A stretch of 64,000 bases of DNA from contig JACEEZ010019855.1 in the NCBI GenBank assembly GCA_016584305.1, positions 35,848-99,847 on the forward strand. The letters are read 5' to 3'. A program made the position numbers and the translations under genes. The notes below the pieces were generated by a model. It saw only the letters and a program-made list of their open reading frames with translations, was not told where the DNA came from and ran no database searches. This DNA comes from Chionoecetes opilio. Taxonomy: Eukaryota > Arthropoda > Malacostraca > Decapoda > Majidae. The first letter of the stretch is position 1. Each line of letters opens with the position of its first letter. Of this stretch, positions 10,481 through 20,027 are shown piece after piece.

Positions 10481-13205
10481 AACCTTTACCTATAAATAAT
10501 AGCTTATATATTAAGTACTTAATGAAATATTAAAAGTATTTAATAATTTTAATCATGTAATACACTATAAATTAGCTAATAATAAAAAACTATTTTATGG
10601 GTTTATAGCAAATATATAAAAACTATAATACATAAAATAAGTAAAAAACTAGAAAAACATTAATAAATATATTCAATAATACTTTAATTAATACTTTAAT
10701 ATTTAAAAAGTATTATTTATTTAAAAAGAGTTTAATATTATAATTTTAGAAAAATTATATATCAAAACTAGATAATACCTAATTATAATACATTAACCTT
10801 TTATAAATAATAAGTAAAACTATTGTATATACAATAACATTTAATTATATAAATGTAAAACGCTAATACTAAAATTTAAAAAGTATTTTATTTAATTATG
10901 AAAATTATGTCGATAATTATTTAAAAAAATGTAAATCAATTTTAGGTAAAACATATATAATAATACTTATATAAAATTAAAAACAATTAGTAAAATATAC
11001 TTAAAATACTATTAATATTAAACAATTTACAAAATTAAACATTAATATAAATTGTATTCTAAAGAAATATAAACAATTTATTAAGATAAAGTTTAAAATT
11101 AATTTTAAAAACATTAATAAATAAAATATAACATTTAAATTAATATTAATTTATATTTTTTTAAAAAGTACATTAAAAACTTGAAAAAAATATTTTAGAA
11201 AATAATTATTAATTTAAAATAATAATTTATATTAATTTAAAAATATTTTAAATTGAAAAAGATAATTTAAAATATATTGAAAAATATTTAGATAAAATTA
11301 TTAAAAATTATTTAAAATAAAATTGAATATAAATAAATTATAATATTTAAAATAATATATCAAATTATTTAATTTAAAAAACATTAATAATTAAAAAAAT
11401 TTTAAATTAAATATATTAAATTTATAAATCAAATTTTTAATTAAATTTGAAAAAAATTTAAATTCAAAAATTATATTAATAAATTAAAATTTATTGAAAA
11501 ATAATATTTTATAAAATTAAGTAAATTAATATAAAATTTACATTATTAAGTTTAAAGTAAATATTTAAATTTTTGAATAAAAAACTTAAATTTTACATAT
11601 ACTTAAATGAATAAATTAAACATTAAATATTTAATATTATATAAAATTTTATTATTAAAAATTAGTTTAAAATTTTTAAAAAATTTATATAATTTTAGAA
11701 AAATTTAATATTTACAATATATTTATAATTAATTGTAAATAATATAATTATTAATTTTAAAAAAAATTTACTTAAATATTAGAAAACATTAAAAATATAA
11801 AAACTGTAATATTATTTATAAAATTAATTATTACAATATATAAAAACTCATTTCATTAAAATAACTATATTAATTTATAAAAAGTAATACTTACAATTAT
11901 TAAAAAATTAATATAACCTTATAAAAATTATACTAAAATACTAATTTTATAAGATTTTATATATAAAAACATTTAATATTATCATTTAATACAAAACATA
12001 TAAACCTTAATAACTTATCAATAAAAACTTTAGTTTTTTTATAGCAATTATTAAGTAAATATTATTAAATAAGTATTTAAAAAATTTAAAAAACGTTAAT
12101 ATACTTAATCACAATAATAACATTATTTATACTAAATGAAGTTATTGAATATTAAAAAAATTTTATCATTTGAATAAAAATATATAAATACTATATAGAA
12201 ACTTATAAGATTATAAAAATTTATAACTATAATTAATATAAATAACTATATTTACAAGAAATTAAAAAACTTGAATAACTTATACAATTATACTAAATTT
12301 AATACTTTATGTAAGAATTAAGTACTATAGTAATATCTAAAAGTTTAAACTCAATTTTAAAAGTTTTAATATATAATATATAATATTAAATACATAATTA
12401 TTTAAGTATAATAATTAAGTATACTTTAAAAATAACTATACTTTATAAATAACTTCAAATACGTTATATAAAAATATTAAATTTTTTATAGCTAATGTAA
12501 TTAGACTTATAGGTCAATTATTTAAAAAGAATTATACTAAATTTAATAACGTTATACACAATAAAATAATACTTTAATACACTACATTTTAGGTTTATAG
12601 CAATATTAAAAAAACGTATATTAATACATTATTACTAAAACATGAAAACCTTGCAATATACTTATTAAATAAATTACTTATTATTAATAAGTATTTATTA
12701 TACATAATTAGAAAATATTAAATAGTTATAATTAATATGAGAAAAAATCTTTTATTTAGAAATAGCTAATATATAAAAACTAATTTAAGGTTATACAATT
12801 AAAGAATATAAAGTACAATTAACGTATTACAAAATAAATATTAAAATCATTAGTTTATCAATAAAACTATTATAAAATATTATATTAATACTATTTAGGA
12901 CAATTATTAAAAAATATATTTAATTAATATTAGAAAACATAATTACATTTATAGAATATATAAAAAATACTTATTTAATAAGAATTTAAAAATATAAAAA
13001 CTTGATAGTATATTAAAAATAACTCTTTAATGTTTAATAACTATGAAAACACTTATATAAATTATAAAATTTAAATCTATTAATAGCTTTATAATAACAT
13101 ATTAAAGAAACTATAAAAGTATTTTAAAACTTAATTTTAAAACATAATATACTATAGAATACTTTAAATAACATTTTAAGTATATAATATAATGAAAAAC
13201 GTTTA
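10481..13205. other. Nearly pure A/T stretch, decayed or failed consensus of the A array
   Basis: About 2.7 kb in which G and C nearly vanish: for example, 11221-11280 holds three G and no C. Scraps of the A monomer remain in the expected order, including attttatgggtttatagcaa near 10592, gctaatgtaat near 12490, acattttaggtttatagcaa near 12586 and gaaaaccttgcaatatac near 12643. It is flanked by an a2 monomer on the left and an a9 monomer on the right. I see no gene, promoter or other element. The likeliest reading is a consensus built from reads aligned out of register, which keeps only A and T. Genuinely degenerate satellite is the alternative. Confidence 0.75.
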
Positions 13206-13482
13206 TTTAAAAACGCTACAGTTTACAAGAAACTATGAAAAACGCTGGCAATATACCGTTATATAACAATAAATAACCTATTACTCTTCTATTTATTAGC
13301 TTAATGTAATGTAAGCTACTTATAGGTGCAAATTATTCTAAAAAAAGGATTGTATACTTCAATTTGTAGGAAAACAGCTATATATCACCGATAACTAGCT
13401 AAAATCATTGAAAAGAACACATTTTGAGGGTATAAAGCATTATCATAAGGTAAATTCCTTCTATTAATGATATAACACAACA
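13206..13482. repeat. A monomer, type a9
   Basis: Clean text resumes abruptly. The a9 monomer starts at 13221 with gctggcaatataccg and ends in gaaaagaacacattttgag and cataaggtaaattccttc, the sequence that always precedes B. Confidence 0.95.
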
Positions 13483-13514
13483 ATTAACAAGAAACTATGA
13501 AAAACACGTATAAT

Positions 13515-13526
13515 ATACAATTGTAT
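13515..13526. other. 12-bp palindrome ATACAATTGTAT in B left arm
   Basis: A perfect self-complementary 12-mer in the left arm of the B block. It recurs in the other clean B blocks and replaces the ataccgttat of the matching position in A monomers. Function unknown. Confidence 0.7.
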
Positions 13527-13634
13527 CACAATATAGAGTATCAAACTCCTATTATAAGCTTGGAGTAGTTTAAAATAGAAATTTCTAACGAAAACAACAT
13601 TAATACCACATTTTGAATTTCTCTATCAAAAAAA

Positions 13635-13671
13635 GGGCTGAATAATGTCAATTTTCGACATTTTTTAGCCC
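13635..13671. other. Nested inverted repeat, unit 1
   Basis: The inner arms AATGTC (13644-13649) and GACATT (13657-13662) are perfect with a 7-base centre. The outer arms GGGCT (13635-13639) and AGCCC (13667-13671) are also perfect. Together they could form a 37-base interrupted hairpin. In this unit the centre contains TCGA. There is no following gene or U-run in a transcript context, so I do not call it a terminator. Confidence 0.8.
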
Positions 13672-13792
13672 TTCAAAAATACATTAAAACACTTGAAAAA
13701 ACGTTATTTTGATGAATAAAATTGATACATAAATTTCATGAAAAATACATATTTTAAGCTCTTAATATTATAAAATATAGTTGTGTAAAAGT
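13637..13792. repeat. 155-bp unit 1 of the B block
   Basis: A 156-bp unit opening gggctgaataatg. It is preceded by a stretch (aacattaataccacattttg) not found before units 2 and 3. Typical internal words are cacttgaaaaaacgttattt, ttgatgaataaaattgatac and aatttcatgaaaaatac. Conservation between units is highest around the dyad and around TTTCATGAAA, itself a 10-bp palindrome. Confidence 0.9.
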
Positions 13793-13947
13793 GCTGAATA
13801 ATGTCAAATTTTGACATTTTTAAGGCTTTCAAAAATGCATTAAAATACTTGAAAAAACGTTGTTTTGAGGATTAAAATTGATACTTAAATTTCATGAAAA
13901 TGCATATTTTTAGCTCATAACATTGTAAAGTATAGTTGTGTAAAAGT
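13793..13947. repeat. 155-bp unit 2 of the B block
   Basis: A 155-bp unit that differs from unit 1 in the dyad centre (no TCGA), in taaggctttc instead of tagcccttc, and in gttttgaggattaaaattg. The preceding junction is aatatagttgtgtaaaagt, which is repeated before unit 3 and in shortened form at the end of the insert. Confidence 0.9.
13800..13818. other. 19-bp palindrome, unit 2
   Basis: AATGTCAAATTTTGACATT is self-complementary apart from the single central base (9-bp arms). It is the most symmetric of the three dyads. The same form stands in unit 2 of nearly every clean B block, for example B blocks 6, 17 and 18. Confidence 0.85.
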
Positions 13948-14100
13948 GCTGAATAATGTCAAATTTCGACATTTTTTAGCCTTTCAAAAAAACATTGAAA
14001 TACTTGAAAAAACATTGTTTTAAGATCTAAATTGATATCTAAATTTCATGAAAAATACATATTTTTAGCTATTAATTTTGTAAAATATAGTTGTAGCAAA
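13948..14100. repeat. 155-bp unit 3 of the B block
   Basis: The third unit, with tagcctttcaaaaaaacatt and gttttaagat. It ends at aaaatatagttgtagcaaat, where the usual gtgtaaaagtgctg is replaced and the A-like right arm takes over. The insert therefore ends about 15 bases into what would be a fourth unit. Confidence 0.85.
13955..13973. other. Dyad AATGTC...GACATT, unit 3
   Basis: AATGTCAAATTTCGACATT has 6-bp perfect arms and an asymmetric centre with TCGA. Short outer arms GCT (13948-13950) and AGC (13978-13980) extend it weakly. It lies 155 bp after the unit 2 dyad. Confidence 0.8.
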
Positions 14101-14263
14101 TATCCAAAGCTATTTAGCTACATATATAAAGAAATATACTTCAATTTGTAGAAAAAAACAACTCTTCACTGATAACTAGCTAACATCATTGAAAACACTA
14201 CATTTTATGGTTTTATAGCAATATGATTAGTAAAACTACTTGTATATATACAATAACGCTACA

Positions 14264-16625
14264 GTTTACAAGAAACTATGAAAAACGCTTGCAATATACC
14301 ATTATATCACAATAAATAACCTATTACTCCTCAATTTATTAGCTTAATGTAATGTAAGCTACTTATAGGTGCAAATTATTTTAAAAAGAGGATTTTATAC
14401 TTCAGTTTTTAGGAAAACAGCTATATATCACCGATAACTCGCTAATATCATTGAAAACACTACTTATATGGTTTTAGTGCAAATATGATAAGTAAAAACT
14501 ACTTGCATATATACAATAACGTTACAGTTTTTACAAAAACTATTAAAAAACGCTTGCATAATACCGTTATATCACAATAAATACCTCTTACTCTTCTATT
14601 TATTATCTTAATGTAATGTACGCTACTTATAGGTGCTCTTACTCTAAAAAGAGTATTTTATACTTTCAATTTGTAGAAAACAGGCTATATATCACCGTAA
14701 CAGCTAATTAACATTGAAAAACTACATTTTATGGTTTATAGCAATATGATAGTAATAACTACTTGTATATATACCATACGCACGTTGACAAGAAACTATG
14801 AAACCGCTTGCAATATCGTTTAATTCACAATTATAACCTCTTACTCTTTTTATTTAATAGCTTACTGTAATGTAAGTCTACTTCTAGGTTCAGAATTATT
14901 CTAAAAAAGAGATGTTTATACTCAATTTGTAGGAAAAACAGCTATATTATCCCGACAACAGCTAATTATCATTGAAAACACTACATTATATGGTTCATAA
15001 GCAAATTGATAAGTAAAACTAACTTGTATATATACAATAACGCTACAGTTTACAAGAAACTATGAAAAACGTGTTGCAATATACTGTTTTAATATCACAA
15101 TTAATAACCTCTTACTCTTATATTTAATAGCTTAATGTAATGTAAGCTACTATAGGTTGCAAATTATTCTAAAAAGAGATTTTTATACTCAAATTTGTAG
15201 GAAAACAGCTAATATCACCGATAACTAGCTAATAATCCTTGAAAACACTACTTTTTATGGGTTGTTAGCAATGATAATAAAACTACTTTGTATATATACA
15301 ATAACGCTTTCAGTTTAGAAACATGAAAAACGTTTGCAATATACCGGTATAGTCGACAATAAATAACCTATTACTCTTCTATTATTACTTAATGGAATGT
15401 AATCTACTTATAGGTGCAAATTATTTTAAAAGAGATTTTATACTCCATTTGTAGGAAAACAGCTATATATCACCGATAACTAGCTAATATCATTGAAAGA
15501 CACTACATTTTATGGGTTTATAGCACTAGATAAATAAAATTTTACTTTTTATATATACAATACAGCTACAGTTTTGCAAGAAACAATGCAAAACGCTTGC
15601 AATATACAGTTAATATCACAAATAAATAACCCTCTTACTCTTTCTATTTAATGCTTATTGTAATGTACTACATATAAGGTGCATAATTTTCTAAAGAGAG
15701 GATTATATACTTCAATTTTGTAGGAACACAGCTATATATCACCGATAACCTAGCTAATATCATTGAAAACACAACATTTTATGGTTTATAGCATAAATGA
15801 TAAGTAAAACTACCTGTATATATCATAACGTTACAGTTTACAAAACTATGAAACCGCTTGCAATATACCGTTATATCACATAAATAACCTCTTACTCTTT
15901 ATTTAATAGCTTATTGTAATGTAGCTTTTATAGGTGCAAATTATATTCTAAAAAAGGATTTTTATTACTTCAATTTGTAGGAAAACAGCTATATACACTC
16001 AATATTGCTAATATCATTTAAACACTAACATTTTATGGTTTATAGCAATATGATAATTAAAACTACTTGTATATATACAATAACGCCTACAAGTTTTTAC
16101 AAGAAACTATTAAAAACGCTGCCAATAAATACAGTTAATATCACAATAACTAACCTCTTACTCTTCTATTTAATAGCTTTAATGTATGTAAGCTACTTAT
16201 AGGTGCAAATTATTCTAAAAAGAGGATTTTATACTTTAATTTGTAGGAAACACTCATATATCACCCGATTAACTAGCTAATATCATTGCAAACACAACAT
16301 TTTCTAGGTTTATAGCAATATGATAAAGTTTAAAACTACTTGTATTATATACAATAACGCTACAGTTTTTACAAGAACTATGAAAAACCTGCAATATACC
16401 GTTATATCACAAATAAATAACCTATTATCTTCTATTTATAAGCTTAATGTAATCAGTAGCTACTTATATGTGCGAAATTAGTCTAAAAAGGATTGTATAC
16501 TTCAATTTTTGTAGGAAAGCAGCTATATATCACCGATAACTAGCTAAAATCATTGAAAAGAACCATTTTGAGGGTATAAAGCATTATCATAAGGTAAATT
16601 CCTTCTATAATGATATAACGCAACA
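14264..16625. repeat. A-monomer array, canonical nine monomers a1-a9
   Basis: Monomers start at 14264, 14527, about 14784, 15048, about 15314, 15572, about 15835, about 16090 and about 16362. Diagnostic words identify them in order as a1 to a9 with none missing or doubled. With the following B block this is the full higher-order repeat of about 3.14 kb. Bases from about 14400 are noisy, so single differences from the clean types are not reliable. Confidence 0.9.
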
Positions 16626-17417
16626 ATTAACAAGAAACTATGAAAAACACGTATAATTATACAATTGTATCACAATATAGAGTATCAAACATCCTATTAT
16701 ACGCTTGGAGTAGTTTTTAAAATAGAAATTTCTAACGAAACCACATTAATACCACATTTGAATTTCCTATCAAAAAAAGTGCTGAATAATGTCAATTTTC
16801 GACATTTTTTAGCCCTTCAAAAATACATTAAAACACTTGAAAAAAACGTTTATTTTGGATGAATAAAATTGATTACATAATTTCATGAAAAATACATATT
16901 TTTAAGCTCTTAATTTATAAAAATATAGTGTGTAAAAGTGCTGAATAATTGTCAAATTTTGACATTTTTAAGGCTTTCACAAATGCATTAAAATACGTAC
17001 TTGAAAAAAAAACGTTGTTTTGAGTGATTAAAAATTGATACTTAAATTTCATAAAAATGCTTATTTTTAGCTCAATAACATTGTAAAGATAGTTTGTGTA
17101 AAAGTGCTGATAATGTCAAATTTCGACATTTTTTAGCCTTTCAAAAAAACTTTGAAATACTTGAAAAAACATTGTTTTAAGATTAAAATTGATATCTAAA
17201 TTTCATGAAAAATACATATTTTTAGCTATTAATTTTTAAAATATAGTGTAGCAAATATCCAAAGCTATTTAGCTACATATATAAAGAAATATACTTCAAT
17301 TTGTAGAAAAAAACAACTCTTCACTGATAACTAGCTAACATCATTGAAAACACTACATTTTATGGTTTTATAGCAATAGATTAGAAAAACTACTTGTATA
17401 TATAAAATAACGCTACA
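16626..17417. repeat. B block 5
   Basis: Complete B block of about 790 bases with units near 16782, 16939 and 17106. The first half is noisy and the second half (from about 17150) is clean. The unit 1 and unit 2 dyads are intact (gtcaattttcgac, gtcaaattttgac). A 65-codon open frame at 16665-16862 is only translated repeat and is not a gene. Confidence 0.92.
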
Positions 17418-18198
17418 GTTTACAAGAACTATGAAAAACGCTTGCAATATACCATTATATCACAATAAATAACCTATTACTCCTCAATTTATTAGCTTAA
17501 TGTAATGTAAGCTACTTATAGGTGCAAATTATTTTAAAAAGAGGATTTTATACTTCAGTTTGTAGGAAAACAGCTATTATCACCGATACTAGCTAATATC
17601 ATTGAAAACACTACTTTTATGGGTTTATAGCAATTTGATAAGTAAAACTACTTGTATATATACAATAACGCTACAGTTTACAAGAACTATGAAAAACGTT
17701 TGCAATATACCGTTATATCACAATTAATAACCTCTTACTCTTATATTTAATAGCTTAATGTAATGTAAGCTACTTATAGGTGCAAATTATTCTAAAAAGA
17801 GGATTTTATACTTCAATTTGTAGGAAAACAGCTATATATCACCGATAACTAGCTAATATCATTGAAAACACTACATTTTATGGGTTTATAGCAATATGAT
17901 AAGTAAAACTACTTGTATATATACAATAACGCTTCAGTTTACAAGAAACTATGAAAAACGCTTGCAATATACCGTTATATCACAATAAATAACCTATTAC
18001 TCTTCTATTTATTAGCTTAATGTAATGTAAGCTACTTATAGGTGCAAATTATTTTAAAAAGAGGATTTTATACTCCAATTTGTAGGAAAACAGCTATATA
18101 TCACCGATAACTAGCTAATATCATTGAAAACACTACATTTTATGGGTTTATAGCAATATGATAAATAAAATTACTTTTATATATACAATACAGCTACA

Positions 18199-18460
18199 GT
18201 TTGCAAGAAACAATGAAAAACGCTTGCAATATACAGTTATATCACAATAAATAACCTCTTACTCTTCTATTTAATAGCTTATTGTAATGTAAGCTACATA
18301 TAGGTGCAAATTATTCTAAAGAGAGGATTTTATACTTCAATTTGTAGGAAAACAGCTATATATCACCGATAACTAGCTAATATCATTGAAAACACAACAT
18401 TTTATGGGTTTATAGCAATATGATAAGTAAAACTACTTGTATATATACAATAACGTTACA
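18199..18460. repeat. Reference monomer a6
   Basis: 262 bases, starting with the variant gtttgcaagaaacaatg. Other diagnostic words are atacagttat, tagcttattgtaatg, ctacatataggtg, ctaaagagagg and aaaacacaacatttt. Confidence 0.95.
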
Positions 18461-18721
18461 GTTTACAAGAAACTATGAAAACCGCTTGCAATATACCGTT
18501 ATATCACAATAAATAACCTCTTACTCTTATATTTAATAGCTTATTGTAATGTAAGCTACTTATAGGTGCAAATTATTCTAAAAAGAGGATTTTATACTTC
18601 AATTTGTAGGAAAACAGCTATATATCACAATAATTAGCTAATATCATTAAAAACACTACATTTTATGGGTTTATAGCAATATGATAAGTAAAACTACTTG
18701 TATATATACAATAACGCTACA
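18461..18721. repeat. Reference monomer a7
   Basis: 261 bases. Diagnostic words are gaaaaccgcttgc, cttatatttaatagcttatt, atcacaataattagc and cattaaaaacac. Confidence 0.95.
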
Positions 18722-19246
18722 GTTTACAAGAAACTATGAAAAACGCTTGCAATATACAGTTATATCACAATAAATAACCTCTTACTCTTCTATTTAATAG
18801 CTTTATGTAATGTAAGCTACTTATAGGTGCAAATTATTCTAAAAAGAGGATTTTATACTTTAATTTGTAGGAAAACAGCTATATATCACCGATAACTAGC
18901 TAATATCATTGCAAACACAACATTTTATAGGTTTTATAGCAATAAGATAAGTAAAACTACTTGTATATATACAATACGCTTACAGTTTACAAGGAAACTA
19001 TGAATAAACGCTGAAAATTACCGTTATAAACAATAAATAACTAATTACTCTTCTATTATTAGCTTAATGGAATGTAAGCTACTTAAGGTGCAATTATTCT
19101 AAAAAAAGGATTGTATACTTCCAATTTGTAGGAAAACCAGCATTATCACCGAATACTAGCCTAAAATCATTGAAAAGAAACACATTTTTGAGGGTTATAA
19201 AGCATTATCATAAGTAAATTCCTTCTATTAATGATATAACACAACA

Positions 19247-20027
19247 ATTAACAAGAAACTATGAAAAACACGTATAATATACAATTGTATCACAATATAG
19301 AGTATCAAACTCCTATTATAAGCTTGGAGTAGTTTAAAATAGAAATTTCTAACGAAAACAACATTAATACCACATTTTGAATTTCTCTATCAAAAAAAGG
19401 GCTGAATAATGTCAATTTTCGACATTTTTTAGCCCTTCAAAAATACATTAAAACACTTGAAAAAACGTTATTTTGATGAATAAAATTGATACATAAATTT
19501 CATGAAAAATACATATTTTAAGCTCTTAATATTATAAAAATATTTGTGTAAAAGTGCTGAATAATGTCAAATTTTGACATTTTTAAGGCTTTCAAAAATG
19601 CATTAAAATACTTGAAAAAACGTTGTTTTGAGGATTAAAATTGATACTTAAATTTCATGAAAATGCATATTTTTAGCTCATAACATTGTAAAGTATAGTT
19701 GTGTAAAAGTGCTGAATAATGTCAAATTTCGACATTTTTTAGCCTTTCAAAAAAAACATTGAAATACTTGAAAAAACATTTTTTTAAGATTAAAATTGAT
19801 ATCTAAATTTCATGAAAAATACATATTTTTAGCTATTAATTTTGTAAAATATAGTTGTAGCAAATATCCAAAGCTATTTAGCTACATATATAAAGAAATA
19901 TACTTCAATTTGTAGAAAAAAAAAACTCTTCACTGATAACTAGCTAACATCATTGAAAACACTACATTTTATGGTTTTATAGCAATATGATTAGTAAAAC
20001 TACTTGTATATATACAATAACGCTACA
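19247..20027. repeat. B block 6
   Basis: A clean B block of 781 bases. The unit landmarks fall near 19402, 19557 and 19711. The unit 1 nested inverted repeat and the unit 2 palindrome are perfect. A base-level comparison with B block 4 shows only a handful of differences, which indicates recent homogenisation. Confidence 0.94.

Larger units (their letters stand above)
13483..14263. repeat. B block 4, reference copy
   Basis: This is the cleanest B block, 781 bases. The left arm (13483 to about 13560) matches the start of an A monomer: acaagaaactatgaaaaac, then atataccgttatatcacaa is replaced by a related sequence. The middle carries 155-156 bp units beginning gctgaataatg at 13637, 13793 and 13948, plus a remnant near 14085. 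From about 14100 the right arm matches the second half of an A monomer (agctacttata and cttcaatttgtagg have counterparts here). The block is therefore about one A monomer length plus an insert of about 0.5 kb. Confidence 0.95.
17418..19246. repeat. A-monomer array, 7 monomers, clean
   Basis: Monomers start at 17418, 17677, 17937, 18199, 18461, 18722 and 18985. The order is a1 (ending like a3, caatttgataag), a4, a5, a6, a7, a8, a9. Relative to the nine-monomer form, a2 and most of a3 are missing, with the crossover inside the first monomer. The text is clean to about 18940, and noisy in 18940-19220. Confidence 0.93.

Noticed and set aside
10481..13205. AT-rich replication origin or organelle DNA
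   Set aside because: Scraps of the A monomer in the right order and abrupt borders show that it belongs to the satellite array, most likely as a bad consensus.
13635..13671. Hairpin followed by T-rich sequence, like an intrinsic terminator
   Set aside because: The same structure recurs in every B block with no gene upstream, and the likely host is eukaryotic.
13635..13973. CENP-B box in the B dyads
   Set aside because: The required TTCG...A..CGGG pattern is absent. Only the general idea of a dyad-bound satellite protein remains.
13637..14100. CRISPR-like array of regularly spaced repeats
   Set aside because: The 155-bp units are contiguous and similar along their full length. There are no short identical repeats separating unique spacers and no cas genes.
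13483..14263. B block as a transposon or MITE
   Set aside because: No terminal inverted repeats, no clear target duplication and no coding sequence. Every B lies in the same register of the array, which fits amplification of one event rather than repeated insertion.
16665..16862. 65-codon open frame on the + strand, and similar short frames at 5340-5588, 9487-9693, 23223-23408, 24080-24313, 30161-30385, 31581-31784, 39840-40076, 53941-54144 and 63658-63882
   Set aside because: All lie inside satellite copies, lack any domain or ribosome-site logic, and are not kept open in the cleaner copies of the same repeat. Most exist only because of indel noise.
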